Assembly (NCBI GenBank): GCA_009837885.1
Contig: VXSP01000006.1
Coordinates: 1-64,000 of the forward strand
Reading direction: 5' to 3'
Length of the DNA stretch: 64,000 nucleotides
Origin: Holophagales bacterium
Lineage (GTDB): Bacteria; Acidobacteriota; Thermoanaerobaculia; Multivoradales; Multivoraceae
Shown: positions 26,220-35,000 of the stretch, piece after piece
How positions within the stretch are numbered: the stretch's first letter is position 1
Layout: each line of letters starts with the position of its first letter
The notes under the pieces: generated by a model
What the model saw: the letters and a program-made list of their open reading frames with translations, nothing else
Told to the model about the DNA's origin: nothing
Databases searched by the model: none
Position numbers and translations under genes: made by a program

Positions 26220-26533
26220 CGGCGCGACCTCAGCCTTCTCGATCGCTCCAGCTTGTAGTCGTAGCTCTCGTCCCACTCCAGGGTTCCGAACAGATCGAGA
26301 ATGCCGGGCTGTTCGTCGCCGTCCTGTTCCGACCGCTTGGCTGACGGCCTGCGGAGGGGGCCACGGCGTTTGTGTCCGCGAGCGTCTTCATGGGCCTCGC
26401 CGTCCCGGAGGTGCTTCTCCTCCAGGTGCGCGGCGTAGTCGCCCTCGCCGACCAGGCCGGCGTCCTTCAGCACACCGCGTAACCGAGCCACCGCCGGCGT
26501 CTCTGTGCCATCCGGCTGTTTCCGGTCCGTCAT
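26198..26533 (-). CDS. Small charged protein coupled to lepA
   Basis: 111 residues, very rich in Arg, Asp, Glu and Lys, with no signal or membrane segment. The C-terminal part GILDLFGTLEWDESYDYKLE followed by a run of Arg/Ser resembles tails of some short VapB-like antitoxins (LFGTxxxDxxYDYK), but no toxin gene is adjacent. Its ATG overlaps the lepA stop (ATGA), so it is probably translated together with LepA. The middle is low-complexity. Function unknown; it could be a real small gene or a spurious high-GC frame, though the coupling favours a gene. Confidence 0.55.
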   Translation of the reverse strand: MTDRKQPDGTETPAVARLRGVLKDAGLVGEGDYAAHLEEKHLRDGEAHEDARGHKRRGPLRRPSAKRSEQDGDEQPGILDLFGTLEWDESYDYKLERSRRLRSRRQAGSPE

Positions 26534-28320
26534 CCGTCACTCCGCAACACGGACACAAACGCCTCCTGCGGGATGTCGACGGAGCCGACGCGTTTCATCC
26601 GTTTCTTGCCTTCGCGCTGCTTCTCGAGGAGTTTCCGCTTGCGGGTGATGTCGCCGCCGTAGCACTTGGCGGTGACGTCCTTGCGGAAGGCGCTGATCGT
26701 CGTGCGGGCGATGATCTGGCCGCCGATCGCGCCCTGGATCGCGATCTTGAACTGCTGGCGCGGGATCGTGTCCTTGAGCCGCTCGCAGTAGCGGAGCGCC
26801 CGGCGTCGCGCCTTGTCCCGGTGAACGAGCTGGGACAGCGCGTCGACCCGTTCGCCGTTGACCAGGATGTCGACCTTGACCAGGTCGGTCTGCCGCAGTC
26901 CGATCAGTTCGTAGTCGAACGAGCCGTACCCCTGGGTCACCGTCTTCAGCTTGTCGTAGAAGTCGAACAGCACCTCGGCCAGCGGCAGTTCGCAGGTCAG
27001 CTCGACCCGGCCCACGGCCAGGTAGTGGATGTTCGTCTTGCCGCCGCGGCGCTCGAGGCAGAGTTCCATCACCGCGCCGAGGTAGCGCTCCGGAAGCATG
27101 ATCGAGGCCTTGATGTAGGGCTCGGCGACGCTCTCGATCTCGGATGGGTCCGGGTAGGCGGCCGGGTTGTCGATCAGCCGCTCCGCGCCGTCAGACATCG
27201 TCACCTCGTAGCGCACCGAAGGCGCCGACAGCACGAGCGACAGCCCGTACTCCCGTTCCAGGCGTTCCTGGACGACATCCAGATGCAGCAGGCCGAGAAA
27301 CCCGCAGCGGAAGCCGAAGCCGAGCGCCGAAGACGAGTCCTTCTCGTAGGTCAGCGAGGCGTCGTTCAGGGCCAGCTTCTCGAGTGCGCGCGTCAGATCT
27401 TCGTAATCGTGACTCGAGACGGGATAGATCGAGGAGAAGACGACCGGCTTCGCCTCCCGGTAGCCCGGGATCGGCTCCGCGGCGCCGTCCGAAACGCTCG
27501 TGATCGTGTCGCCGATGTCGATCTCGGAGATCTTCCTGATCCCGGCGATGACGTAGCCCACGGCGCCGGCTTCCAGTTCCTCCCGCTGCCTTCGCTTGAG
27601 CAGCAGGGTCCCGATCTCCTCCACTTCGTGCTCGCTGCCGGTGTGCATCAGGCGGATCTTCTGTTTCGGCCGGAGAGTGCCCTGGCGCACACGGACCAGC
27701 ATGACGACGCCGCGGTACGGGTCGTACTGGGCGTCGAAGACCAGCGCCTTGAGCGGCGCCGAGCCATCGCCCTCCGGCGGCGGCAGTCGCTCCACGATCG
27801 CGTCGAGCACGTCCTCGACGCCCTCGCCCGTCTTGGCCGAGCACAGCACCGCCTCGAACGGGTCCAGGCCCAGGTCGCTCTCGATCTCCTCGCGCACCCG
27901 GTCCACGTCGGCCGAGGGCAGGTCGATCTTGTTGATCACCGGGATGATCGTCAGGTCGTACTCCATTGCCAGGTAGAGGTTGGCGACGGTCTGCGCCTCC
28001 ACGCCCTGGGACGCATCGATCAGGAGCAGCGCACCCTCGCACGACATGAGCGAGCGGCGCACCTCGTGCGAGAAGTCGACATGGCCTGGCGTGTCGATCA
28101 GGTTCAGACGGCAGGGCCGGCCCTCCGCATCCTGGTGCCGCAGGGTCACCGTGTTGCTCTTGATCGTGATCCCCCGCTCCCGCTCGATGTCCATCGAGTC
28201 GAGGATCTGGTCGCGGAAGTCCCGGTCCTCGATCGCCCCGCAGTGCTGGATCAGGCGATCGGCGAGCGTCGACTTGCCGTGGTCGATGTGCGCGATGATG
28301 CAGAAGTTGCGGACGGACAT
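26530..28320 (-). CDS. lepA: Elongation factor 4 (LepA) GTPase
   Basis: 596 residues, the normal length of LepA/EF4. Seen: RNFCIIAHIDHGKSTLADRL (P-loop, residues 11-18), ERERGITIKSNTV (switch I), DTPGHVDFSHEV, NKIDLP, and the family-specific ALGFGFRCGFLGLLHLDV and C-terminal CYGGDITRKRKLLEKQREGK. It is a ribosome-associated translational GTPase that acts on stalled or initiating ribosomes. The start is set by family alignment; TAGGAT (28332-28337) lies 11 nt upstream and no Shine-Dalgarno is seen. It diverges from the arginase gene. Confidence 0.98.
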   Translation of the reverse strand: MSVRNFCIIAHIDHGKSTLADRLIQHCGAIEDRDFRDQILDSMDIERERGITIKSNTVTLRHQDAEGRPCRLNLIDTPGHVDFSHEVRRSLMSCEGALLLIDASQGVEAQTVANLYLAMEYDLTIIPVINKIDLPSADVDRVREEIESDLGLDPFEAVLCSAKTGEGVEDVLDAIVERLPPPEGDGSAPLKALVFDAQYDPYRGVVMLVRVRQGTLRPKQKIRLMHTGSEHEVEEIGTLLLKRRQREELEAGAVGYVIAGIRKISEIDIGDTITSVSDGAAEPIPGYREAKPVVFSSIYPVSSHDYEDLTRALEKLALNDASLTYEKDSSSALGFGFRCGFLGLLHLDVVQERLEREYGLSLVLSAPSVRYEVTMSDGAERLIDNPAAYPDPSEIESVAEPYIKASIMLPERYLGAVMELCLERRGGKTNIHYLAVGRVELTCELPLAEVLFDFYDKLKTVTQGYGSFDYELIGLRQTDLVKVDILVNGERVDALSQLVHRDKARRRALRYCERLKDTIPRQQFKIAIQGAIGGQIIARTTISAFRKDVTAKCYGGDITRKRKLLEKQREGKKRMKRVGSVDIPQEAFVSVLRSDG

Positions 28321-28331
28321 GGGCAGCCCGC

Positions 28332-28337
28332 ATCCTA
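28332..28337 (-). promoter_or_regulatory. TAGGAT -10 element close to lepA start
   Basis: On the minus strand TAGGAT ends 11 nt before the lepA ATG, and no Shine-Dalgarno lies between them. The expected mRNA would have a leader of only a few nt. Confidence 0.4.
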
Positions 28338-28360
28338 TGAGCTTGTGTCCCAAGGTGCGC

Positions 28361-28366
28361 TAACTT
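28361..28366 (+). promoter_or_regulatory. TAACTT -10 element close to the arginase start
   Basis: TAACTT ends 7 nt before the ATG at 28374 with no Shine-Dalgarno between them. This is the spacing expected for a leaderless mRNA. It lies within the 53-bp gap shared with lepA. Confidence 0.4.
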
Positions 28367-28373
28367 CCCCGTC

Positions 28374-29285
28374 ATGTCTCCCTCCGCGGCAACAGCCCAG
28401 GCCACGATCCAGATCGTCGGCGCGCCGCTCGATCTCGGGCAGGCGCGCCGGGGCGTGGACCTGGGTCCCACCGCACTCCGCTACGCCGGTCTCAAGTCGG
28501 CCCTCCTGGGCCTCGGCTACCGCGTGGAAGACCGCGGCAACATCGAGACCGTCGAGCGCGACTCCCTGCCGGAGGAGCCCGGCCTGGGCTTCCTGCGGCC
28601 GGTGGTCGACGCCTGCGAGCGCATCTACGACGCAAGCAGGCAAGCCGTGGCCGACGGCGCCCTGCCGCTGGTCCTGGGCGGCGATCACTCGATCGCCGTG
28701 GGAACGGTGGGCGGCGTCTCGCACGAGCACCGGACCGGCGTTCTGTGGATCGACGCCCACGGCGACTTCAACACCCCCGAGACGTCCCCGACCGGCAATC
28801 TCCACGGCATGCCTCTGGCGGCGCTTTGCGGCTACGGCGCGCCGGAGCTGGTCGATGCCGGTCGCCCCGGCGCCAAGCTCCGACCGAAGGACGTCGTCCT
28901 GTTCGGAGTGCGCGACCTCGACCCGGGCGAGCAGGCGCTGATCCACCAGGCCGGCGTCACCGTCTACACGATGCGCCAGATCGACGAGCGGGGTCTGGCT
29001 CCCCTCGCCAACGAAGCTCTCGAACGCCTGGGCCACGTGGACCGCCTCCACGTCAGCCTGGACATGGACTCGATCGATCCGCGGGAAGCGCCGGGCGTGG
29101 GCACCCAGGCGCCGGGAGGCCTGAGCTACCGCGAGGGCCACCTGCTGATGGAGCTGATCGCCGAACACGGCGGCCTGGGGTCCGTCGACGTCGTCGAAGT
29201 CAACCCCATTCTCGACACCCGGAATCAGACCGCGAAGCTCGCCCTCGGCCTGCTGAGTTCCCTGTTCGGACGCAGCATCCTGTAG
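28374..29285 (+). CDS. Arginase family protein (arginase-like ureohydrolase)
   Basis: 303 residues with all ureohydrolase metal motifs: LGGDHS (residues 101-106), DAHGDFN (127-133) and SLDMDSIDP near 230, plus a late conserved Glu in VDVVEVNP. The segments RRGVDLGPTALR and PTGNLHGMPLAAL fit arginase (RocF type) better than agmatinase. It would hydrolyse L-arginine to ornithine and urea using two Mn ions in the cytoplasm. It stands alone at the edge of the defence island; no urease or ornithine-pathway genes are in the window. Confidence 0.92.
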   Translation: MSPSAATAQATIQIVGAPLDLGQARRGVDLGPTALRYAGLKSALLGLGYRVEDRGNIETVERDSLPEEPGLGFLRPVVDACERIYDASRQAVADGALPLVLGGDHSIAVGTVGGVSHEHRTGVLWIDAHGDFNTPETSPTGNLHGMPLAALCGYGAPELVDAGRPGAKLRPKDVVLFGVRDLDPGEQALIHQAGVTVYTMRQIDERGLAPLANEALERLGHVDRLHVSLDMDSIDPREAPGVGTQAPGGLSYREGHLLMELIAEHGGLGSVDVVEVNPILDTRNQTAKLALGLLSSLFGRSIL

Positions 29286-29370
29286 CGGGCGCCACGGCCG
29301 GTGGGTCGCCCACGCGCGTCCCACCCGGCGCCGATCGCCCGGCACCATCGAAGATCAGGTCAAGAAGAAC

Positions 29371-30645
29371 TCAAAGGGAAACAACCTCAGCGAGACGATG
29401 GTTGCGAATTTGATGCTCAATCACTGTCGTGGCAACCGAAAACTCTCGCGCGAGATCATCTATCTGCTCGCTATCGACCCGCTCCGCGCTGATGCGTTGA
29501 CGTAACGACGTAGAGGGGGCAAGAAACTCGGCTGCGAATGCTCGTGACTCCGCTTGGCGTTCAGTTGCCAGGGAACTGAGTAGCCCGAATCCCGCTGTTC
29601 TACGGCCCAGGTAGTCGCCCAACGCGCGCGCCTGAATGAACCTCTTGCCCAGAGCACTCCGCGGCGCCATTACGCATGCGGGGCCATCATCTCCGACGAA
29701 TCCCTGGATTCGTATCGACGGCGGACTCACCTCCAAGTGGGGAACCGCCGCAGGGCCTTGCTGGAGGTCAATCGGACTACCATTCTCCTTGACCTGACTG
29801 CGGGCGTGGCGTGCGAGTTCGTAGCCTCGCTCCCAAGGCCGATCACCAGGTGCGACTGCAGGCAACCCATCCCGCACCTTCGGCCAATCGGTGTGCTGGC
29901 CCGTTTGGGCAAGGGCGGTCTGAGCGCGCTTCAGCCAGTCGGCGACTGGAGATAGCCCTGCCCCCTTGGCAATGGCCAAGGCATCTTCCCGGACGGATGC
30001 GTGAGCACTTCTCCAGAACTCTGTGATGACGGCGGCCTCGTGATCCTCTATCTGGAAGGGATCAGCTCCAAACAGGGCAGCGGCGCGACTGAACTCCACT
30101 TCATCGTCCGCAAGGTTGTTGAGCGCACTCCAAACCCGACGAAGCTCCTCAGATGCGTCCTTGGTCTCGGGATTCTCCTGAGTACGCTGAAGGACCGCCT
30201 CGATGAGAGTCCGAAGCTCCTTGTCGAGTTGCTGTCGTTCGACGCTCCGGGCGCCCTTTTCAAGGAACTCGACGCGGGAGTGCTGAGGCCTGTGACTTTC
30301 CCACTCCAGGTTCATTCGCTCGGACGATGCGGGGGACATGAGGAGTCTCGGCAACGCGAATCCGTCGCCGGCAACGCCCAGGTTGTGCCGCGATTCGAAG
30401 TCCAGAGAGTGTTCGCCCGCGTCGGCAACCTCATGCCAGATGGAAAACCAGTTGAGAACCAGCCATTCCGCGACGCTGAACAGCGGCACGTTGATCGTCT
30501 CGCTGTATCTTCGGTCAGAACGGTCGATGACAGCAGTGATCGTCGAGCTTTCCACATCGATCCGGAGAGCAGCCATTGTGACCTGGGCGAGTTTGTCTGG
30601 TGACGGCCCGGCATCTATCCACTCAAACTGAAAACGGACGGTCAT
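29371..30645 (-). CDS. IrrE/ImmA-like protein with degenerate protease site
   Basis: 424 residues. The C-terminal ~110 residues resemble ImmA/IrrE peptidases: KRFIQARALGDYLG aligns with the usual RFTLAHELGHYL, and ERQAESRAFAAEFLAP plus DDLAREFSVATTVIEHQI match the conserved second half. The HELGH zinc site reads RALGD, so it cannot be an active metalloprotease of the usual kind. The N-terminal ~270 residues (VPLFSVAEWLVLNWFSIWHE, LNNLADDEVEFSRAAALFGA) belong to no family I can name. The ATG at 30645 overlaps the stop of the 131-residue gene (ATGA). It is the third gene of a small module and is probably a sensor or regulator of its partners. Confidence 0.72.
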   Translation of the reverse strand: MTVRFQFEWIDAGPSPDKLAQVTMAALRIDVESSTITAVIDRSDRRYSETINVPLFSVAEWLVLNWFSIWHEVADAGEHSLDFESRHNLGVAGDGFALPRLLMSPASSERMNLEWESHRPQHSRVEFLEKGARSVERQQLDKELRTLIEAVLQRTQENPETKDASEELRRVWSALNNLADDEVEFSRAAALFGADPFQIEDHEAAVITEFWRSAHASVREDALAIAKGAGLSPVADWLKRAQTALAQTGQHTDWPKVRDGLPAVAPGDRPWERGYELARHARSQVKENGSPIDLQQGPAAVPHLEVSPPSIRIQGFVGDDGPACVMAPRSALGKRFIQARALGDYLGRRTAGFGLLSSLATERQAESRAFAAEFLAPSTSLRQRISAERVDSEQIDDLAREFSVATTVIEHQIRNHRLAEVVSL

Positions 30646-31037
30646 CTCGGAAAGCCCTTTACGGTCTGCCAAGAACCCAGTGGATATCCGTGATACTCGC
30701 CGGATCCAGGCGAACCCTGTTTAGCCTCAAAGACGATATCGCCTTCGCGATGCCAGACGTATCTCGGGAATCCGCCTTCCCACTTTCCAGTGCGTCCACC
30801 AAGAACCGCAGCGCGAAGCCACTGCTCAACGACGTCACGACAATCGGCCAACTCCGAAGGGCACAGAGAAGCGTCCGGCCTACGCACCGGCATGCCAGCG
30901 AAGCCTGGACGGTCCTTATGGTAGGGGCTCCCGACGTACCGGCAGGACGCCGCCACCTGGTCGAGATCGATGCCGTCGGGTGGTGGCAAGACCTCCCGCA
31001 CCTTGACGTTGTCGCGCCTGAAGGCTGGTCGTTTCAC
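30642..31037 (-). CDS. Unknown 131-residue protein of the three-gene module
   Basis: 131 residues from GTG 31037. Conserved-looking segments are CRYVGSPYHKDRPGFAGMPV, a Cys/Arg-rich middle (RPDASLCPSELADCRD), and EGGFPRYVWHREGDIVFEAK near the C-terminus. It has no signal or membrane segment and I recognise no enzyme family. It follows the antitoxin-like gene by 24 bp and overlaps the start of the IrrE-like gene. In this position it could be the effector (toxin) or an adaptor. Function is not assigned. Confidence 0.65.
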   Translation of the reverse strand: MKRPAFRRDNVKVREVLPPPDGIDLDQVAASCRYVGSPYHKDRPGFAGMPVRRPDASLCPSELADCRDVVEQWLRAAVLGGRTGKWEGGFPRYVWHREGDIVFEAKQGSPGSGEYHGYPLGSWQTVKGFPR

Positions 31038-31061
31038 GGCTCTCTCGCCCGAGTTCAGGGA

Positions 31062-31433
31062 CTATCCGCAGACCTCGTCCACGTACTCTCTGACCAGGAG
31101 CAGGTCTTCCATCGAGCCACCGACCATCAAGGACATGGGAGACTTGCCCGCAAGGAGCTCGTGGGGCTCTCGCAGCCACTCGTTCTCGACTTCCAGATCC
31201 CGGAAGAGCGAGTAGAGCGTCTCTCTTATCCGGAACAGGTGGGCGATCCGGCCGCGCACGTCCCGGCCGTGAAGCTCGGCCCTCCCCGCCGGCAGCGCCG
31301 CCGCGTGGGCAGCGTCTCCCGGGCCGAATCCAAGCAGGCCGACGAGTTCGTCGTGACTCAGATGCCACGACCCCGCAAGCTTCAGGGCGAACTGAATCGG
31401 TCCGGACGTCGAACGCTCCTTCTTCATGCCCAT
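31062..31433 (-). CDS. Antitoxin Xre/MbcA/ParS-like protein
   Basis: 123 residues. The middle (LSHDELVGLLGFGPGDAAHA, then RIAHLFRIRETLYSLFRDLE) is the helical Xre/MbcA/ParS-type region and the C-terminus (ENEWLREPHELLAGKSPMSL, then the LLLVREYVDEV helix) is the toxin-binding domain pattern WL..PN..L.G..P..L. Known members neutralise RES-domain NAD-degrading toxins, but no RES gene is beside it. The ATG at 31433 is supported by TACCAT ending 11 nt upstream; longer starts exist. First gene of a three-gene minus-strand operon. Confidence 0.72.
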   Translation of the reverse strand: MGMKKERSTSGPIQFALKLAGSWHLSHDELVGLLGFGPGDAAHAAALPAGRAELHGRDVRGRIAHLFRIRETLYSLFRDLEVENEWLREPHELLAGKSPMSLMVGGSMEDLLLVREYVDEVCG

Positions 31434-31513
31434 CGCTATCCGCGATGGTATCCGACCCTCCAGTCGAAGGCAGGGCAGAATACGGGCCTCTCGCCATTGC
31501 AAGGAGACCGCCA

Positions 31514-31996
31514 ATGACCGATGAACCCCGCCAGTACTGGCTGATGAAGAGCGAGCCGGGCGAGTACTCGATCGACGACCTCGAGCGCGACGGCAAGACG
31601 TACTGGGATGGCGTGCGCAACTACCAGGCCCGCAACCTGATGCGCGACCGGATGCGGATCGGCGACGGCGTCCTCTACTACCACTCGAACGCCAAGCCGA
31701 CCGCGGTGGTCGGACAGGCCCGGGTGTGCAGCGAGTCCTACCCCGATCCGACTCAGTTCGACCCGGACGACTCGCACTACGATTCGAAGTCGGACCCCGA
31801 GAACCCCCGCTGGTACCTCGTCGACATCGAGTTCGAGTGCAAGTTCGACGAGCCCGTCACGCTGGCCGAGCTACGCCAGCGGCCCGACCTGGAGGGGATG
31901 GCCTTGCTCCGCCGGGGCCAGCGGCTGTCCGTCCAGCCGGTGACCGAACGGGAGTGGCGGATCGTGTGCGCGATGGCCGGTATCGACAGGCCATAG
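31514..31996 (+). CDS. EVE domain protein
   Basis: 160 residues, a stand-alone EVE domain: YWLMKSEPGEYSIDDLERDG, WDGVRNYQARNLMRDRMRIG, VLYYHSNAKPTAVVGQARV and the C-terminal LLRRGQRLSVQPVTEREWRI. EVE is a PUA-like fold that recognises modified bases in DNA or RNA. Single-domain versions like this are common and may have RNA-related housekeeping roles, but EVE fusions occur in modification-dependent defence. AAGGAGA lies 6 nt before the ATG. It sits between the three-gene module and the Druantia genes, on the opposite strand to both. Confidence 0.93.
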   Translation: MTDEPRQYWLMKSEPGEYSIDDLERDGKTYWDGVRNYQARNLMRDRMRIGDGVLYYHSNAKPTAVVGQARVCSESYPDPTQFDPDDSHYDSKSDPENPRWYLVDIEFECKFDEPVTLAELRQRPDLEGMALLRRGQRLSVQPVTEREWRIVCAMAGIDRP

Positions 31997-32021
31997 AGAA
32001 CCACTCTGAAATCGGCCTGGT

Positions 32022-35000
32022 TCAACCGGGACCGCGAACCGCCGTGACGTAGACGATCGTCGGGTGCGCCGGATGGCGAGCCTTGACCTCAAGGGCTATC
32101 CGGTTGAGCGTCCGGGCCTGCCGCGCGGGAGTCGCGGCGAACTCGAAGGCCGCGCTCGCATCCCAGTAGCCCAAACCATGATCGAGGCGCAGCACCGCCG
32201 AGCGGCCCGAAGCCCATACGATCTCGAACTCGCGGGCGTGCGGAAGATACCGGGGCGCAACCGTCTGGAAGCTCGGCTCGAGGCCTTTGAGGCGCGCCAG
32301 AGCGTCACCAACCCCGTCCCGGTCCGAAGCGAGCGGCCACGCGTGGTTGATCCGATGAGCCCACGCATGGTCCGCGTCGTAGCCGGCCGAGCTGACGGCC
32401 AGCCGAGTTCCCCTGCCCCCCTCTGGCCCCAAGGCTGCCGCGATCTCGACGAACAGGCGAAGAGTGAGCGGATGCCTCACGTAGCGGTCGGCGTACCGGA
32501 TCTCGGAAACCGGTCCTCCCGCCTCTATCTGGCGGCGAAGACCCGGCGCCTTGCCCTTGACCAGATCCCAAAACCGGTTGCCGAATCCACCCGCGGAACC
32601 GTCCAGTTCCGACGCGATCCGCACTTCCTCCACGGTGCCTTCGGGCGTCCGCCTGAGGTCGGCCGCGCGGAACTCGACCGCAGCGCCGGATTCCGGCAGC
32701 GCCCTCGACGAAACGACCTTGACGCAGACGCCGCTACTTTCGCCTCTTCCCCAATCGGGGCCGGGCGCTCGTCCGGCCTCGTCAATCACGGCCCACCTCA
32801 CCGAGCCCCGTGCGCCCCCGACTTCGGCGGCGGGCCCCCTTGCCGGCGGTTCAAACCGCCCCACGAGGAGCCTTGCACCGGAAACCTCGGCGAGGCTCGC
32901 CAACGAACTGGCGACAGCGAGATCAAGTCCCTCCAACGCTTCTTCCGGGATCAACAACTCGACGTCGACGTCGTCCGCCCGCCAACGAACGAGGTCCGGC
33001 GCCAGGCGCCAATCCTCTACGTCCCAGTCTTCAAGCCGTCCACCAAGGTGGATTCGCAGCCGATCCGTACCGGGCCGCGCTAACTCCTGCCCGATCGCGC
33101 TCCGAAGACCCCGCGTCTCAAGCCTCGTGCCCGCCCCGAATCTCTTCATCCGGTCCGGCAAGTCGAGGCGCCTGAGAGCGGATCCGGAAAGCACGGACGC
33201 TGCCCGATGGCGGTCCAACAGGTCTGCCCGATACTGAGTGTCGAAACTCAGCAGACAGCCGTGGCAGGCTGAATCACACCGGCGCGGGCACTCGAGTTTA
33301 CGGCGGGCCTCCTTGAGGAGGTCGACGATTGTGCGGGCCGCCGCGGCCGTGTAACCGGCACCGCCGCTCGCGGTGTCGTAGAGGAAGATCGCGCGGCCCG
33401 TCGAGCCCTCCCGACTACGAACTCGCTGCGTGGCACAACCGAGTTCCCGCGCATCGACGCCCAAGGACTCGGCAAGAGCCAACCGTAGCGCCACCGCGAT
33501 GGTGTAGGCCTCGACTTCATCGTTGATCGGCAAACCCGTCTCCACCTCCTCCAAGCGCAGCTCGAAGACATCGGTGCGTTCCTCGCCGCCAAGCCACACC
33601 CGCCGCTTGATGGCCCAGTCCGAGTCGTTCCCTTCGCAGAGAGGTTCTCCTCCGGACGAACCCCTCAGCCGGCGATGCGCCTTCAGTTCGGAAGGCAGCT
33701 CCCTCGCGTCGGCCGAAGTCTCCTCGGCTGCCCTCCCACAGCGCAGGCAGACCGCGAAACCACACTGGCGCCTGCCTCGGTTTCTGTGGAAGACCCGGCC
33801 CTCCGGGCTGTGGCGATAGCGCCCCAAACCCGCGGGTAGGTCCACCCATTCCGCGCCGGCCGCTGAAATCAACGGCCCTTCGACGGGCACGTACGGCAGC
33901 TTCGTCAGGTCGTTGTGCGGCTTGTAGTTGAGATCCACGGCAAAGCCGGCGGGCTCGAGAAACTCCCAGCGACCCAGATTCTCGGAACCGCAGGAAGGAC
34001 AACGATCGACCGGATGGCCGGCGGCGCCGACCTCGCCGCAGCGTCCGCAGCGCCAGAAACGCCTGAACGCCTGCGTTTCGCGGACGTCCGTTTCGCCCGC
34101 AGGGATGTGCCAGTTCAAGGTCACGCCGCCAGACTCGTATATGCGCCCGTCAAGCACGATGCCCGCGCCCGGCGAGTACTCCCTGACCGCGATGCCCAAC
34201 TGGCGAGAGGGGTAACCGCGGCTGGCGCCGAAACGGCCTTCGGGTCGCGCACTCCGAGAGGCGGACAACGAGCGCCAAGTGGTGTTAACGAACGGGACGA
34301 CTCCCGTGGGAAAGCCATAGGCCGGCAGGAAGCGCCGCGCGATCAACTCCGCAAGCAGATACTCGTCGCGCAGACGTTCGAGTTGCAACGCGATTGCCTT
34401 CTGGACGACGGAGCGGTCGTAGTGCACGGGGTCGGCGTTCTCCCGCTGCTGTTCCAGGAGGGCGCGCAATTCCGAGGTCCAACGTTCGACGATCGTCTCG
34501 ATCTGGACCGCGGCGGCGTCGAGCAATCGCCGCGGCGGGCGCCCCGCCAGGGCCGTTCGCTGAACTAGGGAGCGCACTGCTCCGACCACCTCCTCCTTCG
34601 CGCCGCGACGCAACCAGGTCGCGAAGAGCCCAGCCGGGCTGCGAGCCTCGGCGGACGAAGCTTCGAAGAACCAGCCGCAGGTCAACCTGTGCGCGTCGTG
34701 GCCTACGAGGTAGCGCCCCAGCAACAGCGAGTTCACGTGCCTAGCAACGATTCGCTCGCTGTCCATGGCCACCCGCGGCGGTGCGACAGAGGCTCGGAAC
34801 GGCCACATCGGATCCCGAAACACCGCCTCGCCGTGAGGCGTCGCCGGACAGACGGTCAGGCTCGCGGCGGCCCCTTCCCCTCGGCGACCCGCCCGGCCGG
34901 CGCGCTGGAGGAAGTTGGAAGGGCTCGGTGGCGCGTTGTTCATGCACACCGCGGTCAGACCGCCGACGTCCACGCCCATCTCCATCGTCGTCGACGAACT

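Noticed and set aside
26113..28941. A 942-codon plus-strand frame opposite lepA.
   Set aside because: LepA on the minus strand is unmistakable; the plus-strand frame has no recognisable domain.
31445..31996. A longer start for the EVE-domain gene at 31445.
   Set aside because: The ATG at 31514 has AAGGAGA at good spacing and begins right before the conserved YWLMKSEP; the extension overlaps the promoter of the antitoxin-like gene.
32064..33083. Open frames on the plus strand within the DruE helicase region.
   Set aside because: They are antisense to the conserved C-terminal half of DruE and show no protein-like pattern.
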